This document shows, in pieces, positions 1 to 12,600 of a stretch of 64,000 bases of DNA; the first letter of the stretch is position 1, and every line of letters begins with the position of its first letter. The position numbers were made by a program, and so were the translations under genes. This stretch comes from Burhinus oedicnemus. Its lineage: Eukaryota > Chordata > Aves > Charadriiformes > Burhinidae. Under the pieces are notes generated by a model. That model made no database searches, was not told the DNA's origin, and saw nothing but the letters and a program-made list of their open reading frames with translations. The stretch is taken from positions 1,260,218 to 1,324,217 of the forward strand of contig VFFE01007108.1 of the NCBI GenBank assembly GCA_008921705.1. Reading direction: 5' to 3'.

Positions 1-74
1 GGAGAAAAAGGAAAAAAAAAAAAACCCAAAAGCAACCAACCCACAAAATAATAGTAAAAATAGAAAGGAGTAAG

Positions 75-720
75 TCACAACGCACCCTGTCCTCCTGGGC
101 TGCGGCGCTCCAGCGGCTGCACACAGCGGGGGCAGCCGAGGTGCGAGAGGGCAGCACACACCGCCCCCCGTCCCCGCCACCCACGGGGAGAGGCGGGGGA
201 TGGAGCCGGGGGGAGAAACCTCAGGAGCGCGCCTGGGTCCCTCCCGCCGCCGAGCGAGGAGCTTCCCCCCGCTCCCTGTCGGCGTGTTGCGGTTTGTTGG
301 CTTGCTTTCTCCTGGCCCCCGATCCCACACCCCCAACCCCGCCTTGAAAGCCCGGCGGCGGCCCCCGGTACCTGGGCGGGAGGTGCGCCCCGGCGGCTGC
401 TGCAGCGCCGCCCGGCAGCCGCTGCCCGCAACCAGGAAGAAGCAGCGGGCGAGGGCAGCCGCCGTGCCCCGCACCCCGCCGGCGGAGGCGGGCGGGACCG
501 GGACCCCCCGGGGGGGTGAAGGAGGGAGGGGAGCCCGTTACCCTGCGCGGGGCGGGTACCGCTCTCCTGCCGGCTAAGGGAGGCGAGCGGGCTTGGACCA
601 CCGGGAGCTGCATTTGGCCGCGGCGAGGCAAGCGGTGGCAACCTGCCTGGCCGCTCGCTGCCCTCTCGGGCCTGACAGCCGTGGGCCGGTGACTCGTCCC
701 CGTAACTTGGCCTAGGGGGA
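75..720. promoter_or_regulatory. CpG island, probable promoter and first-exon region
   Basis: This block is strongly GC- and CpG-rich, with many CGG, GCC and GGGCGG/CCGCCC boxes (for example near 376, 408, 493 and 549). The flanks are AT-rich, and no other part of the window has this composition. Unmethylated CpG islands normally mark vertebrate promoters and first exons. No TATA box is evident. GGTACCTG occurs at 367-374 and 758-765. Read on the minus strand, both give CAG|GTACC, an acceptable 5' splice site, so a gene running left out of the window is possible. The second site read on the plus strand (AAG|GTACCT) could also be a donor, so direction is unresolved. Several frames on both strands are open only because the sequence is GC-rich. 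I do not name a gene or a start codon. Confidence 0.8.
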
Positions 721-760
721 TTTTAATAAACCTGACTCCTGGGCGGACAGGGGGCAAGGT

Positions 761-3324
761 ACCTGCGATTTTAGGCTCAAAGTCATGCACCCACAACAGA
801 TACCTGGGTAACTCCGTGCTTTGCCTGGTCTGAGCCCGCGTCCCAGGGTATAACTCGGCGTTTCACTGGGAGCCACGTGCTGTCGGATAGGCTTCCCACA
901 GTCCCATGACTCCGTGTCACCTTAGCATGAGGCACAGGCAAAGTCTGGCCACATCCGTGGGAAGAAGTTTCACAGCGTGAGCCCCAAAGGTGGGGCTGTT
1001 TGGGGTTTAGAGGGAAGAGAAACTGCCTTTTGAATTTCATCTGGCTTTGCAGGGAGGGGATGACACAGTTCACTTTTATGAATACTTTGGGCAAATAATG
1101 TTTCTTTCCATCCTGTGCAAAAATGTAAAAGTAGGAAGTAAATTTATAGATAGTTGCTTTTTTTAAAAAGTCACTTTATTTGGAAGGTTCACTGGTGATG
1201 GCTGTATTTATCTGTAGCACCTGTCAAGTGCATCTTGTTTAAACCTCAACAGATGGAGAGTTATTAAGTCAGCTGCCCACTAATTCCTCAATACGTAAAT
1301 CTTTTTTGGTTTACCATTCATCTTTGAAGATGGAGGAGGATTTAGAAAAAATTTTTTGGGCCAGATTATAAACTGTATGTTCTTATGGATAAACAGTTAT
1401 TTGGATAAATATTTCCATTGTTTGAAAGGAACATCCTACCAGTAATTCCTTACAGTGCGAAGTGAGAAGTTTGCAATGGTAGTTTTTATTATAAGTATGA
1501 AGGCTACGCTAGACCATGCTAAAACCTGAAGATAAAATGCTGGAGTGTGACTTAAAAAAGATCACAGAAGGAAGGAAGGAAGGATTGCAGAGGAAAAGAA
1601 TAGATGGAATATCACTATTACGAGTAAATCGAAGTCTGGGAATTTTATATCAAGAATACAGAAAATAGTACTTTTAATCAGTCTCTTTACTCACACTTCT
1701 TCACTGGCAAAAAGATTAACACTTTCCTTTCTTGGAAATCTGAGGAGCATACTAAATGAGTCTGATAGTTAAGCTTTATGCATATTTTTACTTTTAAATA
1801 GTAACTTTGTTAAAAAGCATGACAAAAAGAAACCAATATTTATCAGCTTTAAAAGACAACACTCAATTTCAGTCTTCAGGTGGTCATCTCTGCCTTTTTC
1901 ACATAAAATCTTAGGGAAAAATTAGATCCAAAATCTCATCTGACTGCACTCTGAGAAGGCAGATGAATAAATCATGGCAAAGAGACTAGAACCCCAGTCT
2001 TGCATACTTTTCATATTACATGTAGCTTTGAGCTAGGATAATTGCCCTGCAGGCAGTGGGTCATGTATTTACACATGTGAACATATCTTTGCATACAGAT
2101 GTGCAGACACAAATTATACTTTATATATATATATATAAATACCTCTGTGTGTGTCTACATACAATTATGCACAGTTACTCTATTGAGGCCTAAAGGTGTA
2201 TAAAGGTCGGAGGAGAGTCACAATTGCAGAATGTGGATTGTCATACAGTATGTGGAAAAAACTTTGAAAAAATAATGTGCTGTACAGCTGTGTTATATGG
2301 CGTAGCTGCGTCAGCTTAATGTGTTGAACATCTCCCTACTTTTCAGTTTGTAGCTTCCCTTATTGTTCCAAGATTTTTGTATGTAGGCAGATGTCAGTAT
2401 GCTCATTTACCTATACTTATAAAAATTAAACTTATGTAAAAACGCTAGAATCACTGGACAGCATTAGTAGCTAGAAATTTAGACATTCTGATTTATCCCT
2501 TATAATTCTGCTACTAGTGAATGCCAGCTCCTGGAAACTCTTCATGAAGAAAGCAAGTGTGTATGTTCAGCAGCAATGCTTATGTGTCCAGGTTTACAAA
2601 GCTGGTATCATTTCTTCTTCTGGTTGCTTTCTGTTGCATAGAGAAAAGAAAAATGTCATCTTCTTTTTTAAATATTCCCCCCATGCTATTTCACCCCTGC
2701 TCTTTGGGCCACTATAAAGAGCACTACCTGAATAAACACCAGTATGAAATCAAGCGACCCAGGAAAATTAATCTTGATTTTTTTTTAATTAACTGTCCAG
2801 TAAAAATTGCTTGAGTCAACTAAAAGTGTTCCTTTGTGCAAATCAGAGAGAGGGAATGGAAGGAAAGCAGAATTTGCATAATATTTCTTATGTACTTTTG
2901 TACTAGAATTGGGCATTTATTATTCCTGATGAGAAACAATTGACCTGGTTGGCCAATAGGTTAGACTTATTAGGGAAACTGTAGTTTGGGTATGAAAGCC
3001 TCATAATGGGTAACCAGAGCAGTGTCATATAAACTCAAAGAATGATTTAATTAAAATTCACAGGATGCTATTGAATTAGGATGAAAGACAGCTATTCACT
3101 TTCAAGAAGTGAAAATGGCAAATGGCAAAATGCTGTAATGAGGAGCCATCATTGACAGTGGGGATTGCTGATGCAAGATTAATGATATGAAGCCCTACAT
3201 GCAGAGGAAACATAATCTAGACCCAATTATGAACTCATTTGAAATTTTTCATGAATGGACCTTCAGTGAACTCCAGATGATAATCTTAAAATCAAGTCTT
3301 AATTATAAAGGCTTCTGAGGTTGC
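761..3324. other. AT-rich non-coding stretch
   Basis: No gene is recognised here. The sequence becomes AT-rich to the right of the CpG island. It holds a short (TA)8 run at 2122-2137, a short (TG)n run just after it, and only small chance ORFs of 66-103 codons. If the CpG-island gene runs rightward, this would be the start of its first intron. Confidence 0.5.
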
Positions 3325-3346
3325 TGTATTTCATAAAACCTTTTAT
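3325..3346 (+). repeat. Left copy of probable CR1 target-site duplication
   Basis: These 22 bases match 5105-5126 with one mismatch (C at 3332 against T at 5112). The match brackets the CR1 element exactly, and weaker similarity runs about six bases further. The natural reading is a target-site duplication made when the element inserted. CR1 insertions usually lack a clear one. Confidence 0.7.
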
Positions 3347-5104
3347 GCTGTGGTGGGTCCACTCAGGAAGGAAACGGGAGACCTCATCACCCGGGATGTG
3401 GAGAAGGCTGAGGTACTCAACGACTTTTTTGCCTCAGTTTTCACTGGTAAAGGCTCTGGCCACACCACCCAAGTTGCAGAAGGTAAAGGCAGGGACTGGG
3501 AGAGTGAGGTACCACCCATTGTAGGAGAAGACCAGGTCCGAGACCAGCTGAGGAACCTGAGGGTGCACAAGACCATGGGACCTGATGCGATTCATCCGCC
3601 AGTCCTGAGAGAACTGGTGGATGTAGCTGCCAAGCCACTATCCATCATATTTGAGAAGTCGTGGCAGTCTGGTGAAGTTCCCGCTGACTCGAAAAGGGGG
3701 AACATAACCCCCATTTCTAAAAAGAGTGAAAAAAGAAGACTCGGGGAACTACAGGCAGGTCAGTCTCACCTCTATGCCCAGCAAGATCATGGAGCAGATC
3801 CTCCTGGAAACTCTGCTAAGGCACATGGAAAATGAGGTGACTGATGGCAGCCAACATGGCTTCACTAAGGGCAAATTGTGCCTGACAAATTTGGTGGCCT
3901 GCAATAAGGTTACAGTGTTGGTGGATAAGGGGAGAACATCAGATGTCATCTGCCTGGATTTGTGCAAAGCATTTGACACTGTCCTGCATGACATCCTGGT
4001 CTCTAAATTGGAGAGACATGAATTTGACCGATGGACCACTCAGTGGATAAGGAACTAGCTGGACAGTTGCACTCAAAAAGTTGCGTTCAATGGCTTGATG
4101 TCCAAGTGGTGAGCAGTGACAAGTGGTGTTCCCCAGGGGCTGGTACTGGGACCGGTACTATTTATCATCTTTGTTGGCGACATGGATGTTGGGATTGGAG
4201 CATCCTCAGCAAGTTTGCCGACGACACCAAGCTGTGTGGAGCGGTCATCATGCTGGAGGGAAGGGATGCCATCCAGAGGGACTTGGGCAGGCTTGAGAGG
4301 TGGGCCTGTGCCAGCCTCATGAAGTTCAATAAGGCCAAGTGCAAGGTTCTGCACATGGGTCGAGGCAATCCCAAGCACAAATACAGGCTGGGCGGAGAAT
4401 GGATCAAGAGCAGCGCTGAGGAGAGGGACTTGGGGGTGTTGGTGGATGAGAAGCTCAGCATGATCTGGCAATGTGCACTTGCAGCCCAGAAGGCCAACCG
4501 TATCCTGGGCTACATCAAAAGAAGCGTGGCCAGTGGGTCAAGGGAGGTGATTCTGCCCCTCTACTCTGCTTTCATGAGACCCCACCTGGAATACTGTGTC
4601 CAGCTCTGGAGCCCCCAACATAAGAAGGACATGGGCCTGTTGGAACGGGTCCAGAGGAGGGCCACGAAGGTGATCAGAGGGTTAGAGCACCTCTGCTATG
4701 AGGACAGGCTGAGAGAGTTGGGGTCGTTCAGCTTGGAGAAGAGAAGGCGCTGAGGAGACCTTACAGCAGCCTTCCAGTATGTAAAAGGGGCCTACAAGAA
4801 AGCTGGAAAAGGACTTTTTAAAAGGGCATGTAGTAATAGGATGAGGCGTAATGGCTTCAAACTGGAAGAGGGTAGATTTAGAATAGATATTAGGAAGAAT
4901 TTTTTCACTCTGAGGGTGATGAGGCACTGGAACAAGTTGCCCAGGGAAGATCTGGAGGCCCCATCCCTGGAAGTGTTCAAGGCTAGGCTGGATGGGGCTT
5001 TGAGCAACCAGATGTAGTGGGAGTTGTCCCTGCCCATGGCAGGAGGGTTGGAACCAGATGATCTTTAAGGTCCTTTCCAACCTAAATCATTCTATGATTC
5101 TATG
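3347..5104 (+). mobile_element. CR1 LINE, 5'-truncated, ORF2 remnant plus 3' UTR
   Basis: CR1 is the dominant non-LTR retrotransposon of birds and reptiles. Its ORF2 encodes an endonuclease and a reverse transcriptase. This copy is about 1.76 kb against about 4.5 kb for a full element, so the ORF1 region and the endonuclease are missing. It starts just upstream of the RT domain and runs through it. The 3' UTR contains typical CR1 text, including the phrase around AGGTCCTTTCCAACC near 5069. It ends in two copies of ATTCTATG at about 5089-5104. A 22-bp near-perfect direct repeat flanks it (3325-3346 and 5105-5126). The three frames needed to read the ORF show it is a dead copy. Identification is secure; I do not assign a subfamily. 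Confidence 0.95.
3350..4753 (+). pseudogene. CR1 ORF2 reverse-transcriptase pseudogene
   Basis: Translation is recognisable as CR1 reverse transcriptase but is split across frames. From 3350 one frame reads through the segment with FFASVFTGK and [11 protein letters not shown]. Near 3735 the frame shifts to one carrying [17 protein letters not shown] and [12 protein letters not shown]. That frame stops at the TAG at 4056-4058, just after QWIRN. It resumes with [14 protein letters not shown] at about 4120. A second shift near 4200 leads to the catalytic block [11 protein letters not shown], with the two aspartates of the active site intact. Then come [13 protein letters not shown] and [12 protein letters not shown], and the C-terminal [10 protein letters not shown] and [15 protein letters not shown], with a stop at about 4751. 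Two frameshifts and an internal stop mean no functional protein. The other ORFs here are antisense or overlapping shadows. Confidence 0.93.
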
Positions 5105-5126
5105 TGTATTTTATAAAACCTTTTAT
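5105..5126 (+). repeat. Right copy of probable CR1 target-site duplication
   Basis: This copy begins immediately after the terminal CR1 octamers and matches 3325-3346 at 21 of 22 positions. A single substitution suggests modest age since insertion. Confidence 0.7.
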
Positions 5127-6560
5127 TATGTTGGAGTCCTTGAAAATAACAACACAGCGCTTACAGTACTTTTATAAGAAGAATCAGAACAAGTTCTTCA
5201 TATTTTTTTTTCCAAGAAGACTCAGATACAAGAGCATCACCTTAGCAAGCACTTATTTGAGTAATCTTAGACTGTGTACATAGGCAAACAGAACACCATT
5301 ATCTGGAGATGCTGAGATCTGTCACAAATGTGGAGTCATTTGTTAGTAACTGATGAATCCCAAAGTTAGGCTTGGTTGCTAAGAATTTTCTATATGGTCG
5401 TGGTGGCTAAACTTTAGAAGATCTCTGCCAAATATTTAGAAAAATATGTCCTTCTTCAGCAAATACCTATGAAAGAGGCAGTAAAAAAGCCACTGTTTCT
5501 GAAGCCTTTGAATCTTAAAAAAATTGCATTTTTATTTTCTAAATGAACCTTGAGAATCAAGGAGGTGTTCTGCAGCCACAACGGGACAGACCCTCTTCAG
5601 AAATCTTGTCCAAACTCGTAGTTTCTTACTACCCATGGGTATTAAGGCATATGACCTCATTGTAAATATGCATTGCAAAGAAAATATTTGTCCTGATAAA
5701 TTACGACTCCCTACTGGATGAAGAGATCAGTGGATGAATGACAATGTAATAGATATGGAGAGTCCTTGCAAATAATATGTTATATCCTTGCCTGAATGAG
5801 AAAGAAAATTAATCATTTACAGAAATACTGGCATTTAAAGATTTGAGGGATATTACATTTTAGAGTAGAAATAACCTAACAATGATCAAACGAGAATTTT
5901 TGTTCAGAATCGTTTACCTAAATACTTTATCTTCAAATTCTAAAGCATTTTTCAAGATATGAGCATTATTTTTATGACACCACCAATATCCTGTTTGCTG
6001 AAAAGGATCAAAAAGCTCAATAACAGGTGGTTGTAGTAACACAGGACTGTGAAGATGAACATAGCAGACTTTCAAATTTGTTTTCTGATTTTGTAGTTTT
6101 TTTGTCTCTGTCTAATCGTTGCCTTTGACAAGCCAGTTTCCTGTAAAACTGATCATCTCACAGGGTATTTCAAACAGATCTCATGTACTGCTGCAATATT
6201 GCTCAAAAAAGTCCTATGATTAAAGGTGGTTTTACTCTTCTGTTTCTGCTAACGTGAACATTGCAACTAATGGAAAAGTTAGTAAAAAATATTTGATGTG
6301 TTTAAGTGCTATTAAGCACATTTCCATGTTTGTGTTTCTCACTAGCAATCAGTAGAGAAAACATGCCTGATGTTTGCAGTTAATTTACAAATAAATGAAT
6401 GGAAAACAAGCCTGCATATAAATACCTCTTATACAAATTAATAAATTCTCACTAATTACCTACAGATGCATGCACACACACATATACATACATATGATAC
6501 ATGTATATCCCTTTTTTCCTCAAGCAATGATAGAGTGTGGTAAAGGCTTCTGTGGGCAGA
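5127..6560. other. AT-rich non-coding stretch
   Basis: I see no gene, RNA or named repeat here. At 6466-6496 there is a 31-base alternating purine-pyrimidine run, mixing CA and TA steps, that behaves as a short microsatellite. Confidence 0.5.
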
Positions 6561-6690
6561 CAGAATCACAGGGGTTGGAAGGGACCTCTGGAGATCATCT
6601 AGTCCAACCCACCTGCCAGAGCAGAGTCACCAAAAGCTAACTTGAAGAGGGGCAGAAATGGATATATCCAGGACTCTATCTACTTTGAAC
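6561..6690 (-). mobile_element. CR1 3'-end fragment (minus strand)
   Basis: The plus strand reads as the reverse complement of a CR1 3' terminus. It begins with AGAATCACAG (the terminal octamer region) and continues with GGTTGGAAGGGACCTCTGGA and ATCATCTAGTCCAACCCACC. After about 6630 the similarity to CR1 3' UTR fades but can be followed to about 6690, so the inner edge is approximate. It is a short 5'-truncated insertion with no coding content. Confidence 0.85.
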
Positions 6691-9600
6691 CTCTGTTCTT
6701 TTCATTTTCCCCTTTCCACTTATTACACCTTGGCTCTTACATTGCATTCTTCAGGACTGCAACTTCTCCTTGGGATAACCAGCACAACACTTCCTCTGTT
6801 TCAATATGAATGTTTTTAAAATAGCAGTCCTTGCTCAGCTCAGTGTGAGAGGAGGTAATGCCTGTCTGTGTCTCCATTTGCAATATCCATTTTCTCAATC
6901 CAACACCTACAGTACAATGAAGTACCAGTTTATGGGAGCCGTTTGGAGAAATCAGCTTTATTCCAGAAATGTGAAAGCTCTCACTGCCTATCGCATTGAA
7001 CTTGGAAACAAATGTTACATGCAGGGCTGTCCAGTTGGAAGTCCTTTTACTTTTCCTCATGAAAAAAAGGGGAAAAATGGTTTAGCTCAGTTTTAAAAAA
7101 GAAGATGTACAACACCCCACGTGAAAGTTTCCAAAAAGGGTAATTGGAAAAAAACAGGTTTAGAACACAAGAACAGATTTAGTGTATTTACCAATAAGAG
7201 TGATTGCCTGGCACCCAAAATAAATAACTTATATATTATTCTTTACATAATCATAAGATTCTGACATTTTAAATTACAAATTCATTTTTATAAGGGAAAT
7301 AAAAGACATATTAAAATATGTGATATAAGATAATGACGACTTGATTTTGCTTCCGTCCATTCCTGAAATGAAAATCTGCAAAGGCTAAGATTTGTATTAC
7401 ATGCAATTTGTGATCACCCAGCTCTTGAATTCAGTGCATTTTGAAACTAAATCACAAAATGCAGCTGAAATATGGTATGTCTTTACCGGAGAATCTGACG
7501 TGTGCTCAGATCACTTTTACACTAAGTAAAACATATTCTTTAAATTTGAAACATGATAGCCATTATTACATTTTCTCCCATTGCTAAAGAAAGAAGCTGT
7601 AGTCCCTGTGTGGGCAGACATCTACAAAGCTCTGCTTTATTGCTATTCAACGCATTTCCAACGAGAGGAAGTCAAGCAGTCTCACACATAAAAAATACTC
7701 CAGAATGCCTGCATACAGCTGCGGCAGTATCAGCATAGAAAAAACAGCAAACATTTCTAATAACTGAACTGGGGCCTTCCCCTCCTCGCTGTCTCCACTC
7801 CTACTACAAAAAAACAATCACATTTTGCAGCTGGGCTTCAGCTTCGTAGGATGGGAAATCATGCCATTTTTCTGGTTTGCTGTTGCATACTCTAGAGGGA
7901 TTTGAAAACAACAAGCAGTTTTCAGTACAAATCTATGCAAAGTGCACGATCACAGGGCATGTACCTGCTTGTACTGCCTTCTCTTTTTCCCTGCTGGGAA
8001 ATACTTTTCTCTTTCATATATAGCAGTGTGCTAACCACTCTCTTATCTTTTCTTTCAGTCAGAACAGATTAAATAGCTAGTGCAATGTAAATAAGAAAGA
8101 ATTCTATCAACTATGCTTACAACCTTTGTTAATGAAGTGCACATAACTTTGTTCTGCTACTGACTTTACCTAGCACTGTCAATGTGTAACATTCCCTTCC
8201 CACAAAGACAAAGCATTTGCCAAGTGTTGAAGTTAGCAAATTGAAGGTGAACAACAAAAGGAAATTATTTGCCCCTGTAAAGTTTGGTTTTAAAGAGTAG
8301 GATACAGTACCCTTGCAGACTGTTGCGTCACTGCAATGAGACAGGTCCAGAAGGCATGGGTGTCTGCAGCACTTCCACAGATGAGTGTGATATTATCCCA
8401 GAAATGTGCCAGAAAGTGTCCATTCTAGGTGATCGCATCTGACCAACAGGTATCTATGGACTTATGCTATGGGGTAAGCAAGTAGAAAGAGAGAGGCTTT
8501 TAGTTATAGTTCATTCCTTTACAGCGTGCACTGTACTGCATTGCTTAATACTAGAGTGTACCCCAAATTCAGAGATGGTGGATAGGAGGATGATTCAAAC
8601 CTCAATCAGGAAGTGCTTCAGATTTATATGTCTAATAAATTTAACCATGATAAAAGACTACTATTTGGGACTCGCTATGAAAAAGACTGTGAAAATAAGA
8701 ACAATGCAGAAGTCTGAATCTGTTAAAGCAGATACACTGTTCAGTAATCACTGTAAACACAGTTCTGATCTTGTCTTCGTGAACAACGATAGATTGAACA
8801 GCATTGTCTTCAATTCCCTTCTTACCATTTCAATGATTTTCTTCCACACATCAGTCTTCAGGAGACCTTCTTTACAGTCACAATGCTACAAGACTCAACT
8901 TCGGAAAGCCGCAGCCTCCAAGCATTCAGATGATAAAGGATTATCCTGGAAGTTTCAGAGAGGCTTGCACCAGTTAATTGCTGTCTTGCCTCCACAGCCA
9001 ATACTGAAAACTTTACCTTAGATCAACTCTGGATTTGGCTATGCTAAATTTTCCATTTCTTGGCCAAAAAAATATAAGGTATGAAGGACAATGCTATATT
9101 CATGGTAGATCTAAATTCTAAATGTTAACAACCCATGTGGATTTTTAGACATACTTTACAAAATCTAAGTTTGCTTGTTTGTTTTTACATGGAGGAAGCA
9201 GCTTTCTGCACAATCCTAGTATAAGAAATAGCTCAATGTTTTGGAGGTGGTAGGGAAGGGCATAGCCCAAATAAATTGTTTTTCCAAATAACTGAAATTT
9301 GGTGAACTTGTAAGTGGCCAAAGCTGAGTCTTCCAATGGGCAGTTCTGACCACCTAGCAGTACTTCCAGGTGTATCTGTGACCTTTTCTGTTGCTAATTA
9401 CTAGGTATTTCACAATGTATTTGATACAAATTTAATGTAAAAAATTATATGCAGTCTAGAAACAAGAGTAAATGCATCCAGCTGTTTCCCAAAGTACACT
9501 ACTGTATAGGTTTTAAGAGATTCTCTCATCTCTGTCATAATGCAAACTATACAGCTTATTTGTATTTAGTTGTTTTAAATATTAAAACTGCCTCTTGAAG

Positions 9601-12600
9601 GAAAAAGAATAGGCAGCTCCCAGATAGCTTATCACTTTCCTGGTAAGCTTTTCCATTCCTGATAAGCTGTAGTTACTAGTATGAAACTTCATTTTCATTA
9701 ACAGAGTTACATTGGAAAAAAAATTGATAAACAGGAAATTAAAAAATAGATTAACTAGGTAGTAGGAAGGAAGGTGGGAGTAAGAGGACGTACACTTAAA
9801 AAAGAGAAGGAAAATATAACAGATTTTTTAAAAAAAAATTCAGAGAGAACTCAGGCTTGAGTAGATAACAGAAGATAGAGGACTTAGTGTCTATTCCATG
9901 GAATGAAGATTTCCTTGAGCATAATTTCCAATGAAAATAATTCATAGCTCAGATTTTGCTGATTGTGTGGGAGAGAAAATTGCCAATGATTAATTGGCTT
10001 ATCTGTCAGATGAGCTGCATCTGATTTTTAGATACTGCTACTGATCATTGACAAATAGACTAATTTAAAAATTCACTTATTACTAGCTAGTTTTACTGCC
10101 TATTTAAAGATTACTTTAATATTATGAGACTAATGAACAGTTATGACTTGGTTGAGCAAAGTCTTTCTATATTTGTTGCCACAAGTTTGTTTCAAGGAAG
10201 AAACCTTAAATTTTTCTGTACTGCAAACTGAGCAAGAGGAAGAGCTGTGCTTATGAAGGCTCACTTTTTTCATAATTCAGTTATATGAGGTGTTTTGCTT
10301 CTACACACATGCTGCTACCGTTCGTACATGTCCACTACTTCAGGTGGTAGTCATTGGCACAAGTATGTGAATAGCGGTTTTTGAGAGTAGGAGCCTAAAA
10401 TAAGCTCTTCAGACCATATTAAAACACCTGAATAATGACCTGATTTGCAGTAGCTGTGCACTTCAGCAACAGACAGTGTGTATCAGTGGGGATTATTGAA
10501 AGCTTAGAAACTAAAAGAAGATTTGGGACTCAGATGCATTTCAACAGGGACACACTGTACAGTTGTCTGTTTGGATTCTTTCCTGTTTAATATGAGCTAG
10601 ATAAAAAGGATGCCCATAATATGGGTGGAAGATGCCAATTGAGAAAGGGTGTAAGTAATTTTATAGGTCAAGATGAAAATCTTGAAGAAATTAAACTCTA
10701 AACTTTTCCTAGGTAATGCCTTTAGGAAAGGGAAAACAAAGGTATTAATACAAATAGGCAATAGGTAGCAGTACTGTAGGAAATGACCAGGGTTTACAAA
10801 TATACCATTAACTTCGTTAGACAAGCTTGAGGGGTCAACTTGTACATCCTGAAGTGTATAAAAGATTGTTATAAGCAAGACAAGTAAGAGCAGAAAGAAG
10901 GTAGTTTCATTTGTGCCAAAGGAGTTTAGAGATGGGTAACACTAACTAAAAGCATGGGGTGAAGTAGCAGAATGAGCTGCTATGCCTTGGACGTGTTCTG
11001 TCTGCAAGAGTGCACAGGTACAATCGACGATCTCTCTTGGGGTTGCTTCTTGATGCCCTTGCAGCTCTCAAACTCTGACATCTGCACTGCTGATGGCATG
11101 CATGCCATAAAAGTCACACACATGATCTTTTTGGTACTGCAAAACACCCTGATGAGGACTAATCAAGAGGCATGATGGTGCTCACTGAGTTAAGGAATGC
11201 AACCACAGTGCCAGACTGCAACTGATGTTACCTACAGCTGTGGCAGTTTTATGGAGGCAGCATCAAGTGGCCCAAATAGCTGGCGAAGTTTTTCACAAGA
11301 TGAAATATTGAGAAGAAATCTTTTTATTAAATTTGCTACGCAAGTCCAGGGTAGGGGTTTAGTGATGCTAGCTGAAAGAGCTATTTGTCAGACTAAGTAT
11401 CTTCTTTCTGCCATTTTTTCCTGAGTAGATCCGATTTTTGAAGACTTGTGTTCTTAAATCTAGCAATCAAAATGAGGTGAAGGCTAAGTGTTGGAAGAAA
11501 AATATTGTGTGCAGTTATGCTATCTCTGCACCAGTACTACTTGTAGCTAAAACAAGGATGGTTGTGCATGTAAATGACTGCCACTAAGCAAAGGAGTGAC
11601 GGCAATGTTGAAGAGCCAAAACAATCTACTTAAATATTGCATAAATGACTGACTATGAACTATCTTTGGTTAATGCTGGTGTTCAATGTTTCAGAAGAGT
11701 GCCCATTTTCTAAAATGAAGAAAATGTGACATATACTCCATTGTTGTACAGCTCACACACTTGTGGAAAGACTGAAATCTGATGCATCACCAAGAGAGAT
11801 GCTGTAAACTGGAAACTTGACATTTCAAGGGAAAAAAATACTTAAAATGGAAAACAGGAAAAAAAAAAAAGCTAGTTACTTGTCTGCACTAAGCTGAATT
11901 TCCAAGAAGAAACAAAGCAAATTGAAACCAAACAGATCAAGATGGTTTTGTGAATACTTTTTAAACTTACTATCACCACCTCTATTGGGGAACAGCCAAA
12001 TTCAGTGAGTCAATGAGTTTAGAATTAAATTGAGTATATTCATAAGTTGTAGTATATTTTAATAATTTCATAAAAATAGTCAAATCTTAAAGTTTCAGCC
12101 CAGAGCATTCAGTTCTGTTCAAAAAGGCTTTATGAATTAATATACCTGTGAAGGCCAACTTTTATAGCTATCGGCTGCAATTATATAGTGATAAATGTAA
12201 ATTGTTGGAAAAATCAATTGCGCTGAACAGCTGCCAGCGGTGGAAACTATCCCAGTCAAAATGCCAGTGTGAGAATTTTTTTGTAGACCAGGCTTATCTA
12301 TGGGCTTTAGCCCAAGGAAGTCTTTGTGTGAAAATGGCTCTGTTTCAGTCATCCTTATTACGCTAACACTACATATGTTGTCTTCAGATTACCTTGTGCA
12401 ATGTTTCCTTCACATGTCATAAACCATTGCATATCTTTCACTAAATTTCCAGTTTGGTACAAGAGTGATTGTAGGCCTTGGCTAGGTTTCTCTTCTGCAA
12501 TTTTCCATCAAGCTCATTGAAAACCTGAAAAAATTCCAAAAGTCCTTAGAAGATAACAAAATAAAAAGCATTTTTCTAGATACATTTAAAAAAAAATTCA

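Noticed and set aside
75..796. ORFs of 68-191 codons on both strands in the CpG island
   Set aside because: GC-rich sequence lacks stop codons; the translations are Pro/Gly/Arg/Ala-rich on all frames and none has a recognisable domain.
3343..5080. Minus-strand ORFs over the first CR1
   Set aside because: They are antisense shadows of the CR1 ORF2 remnant and 3' UTR.
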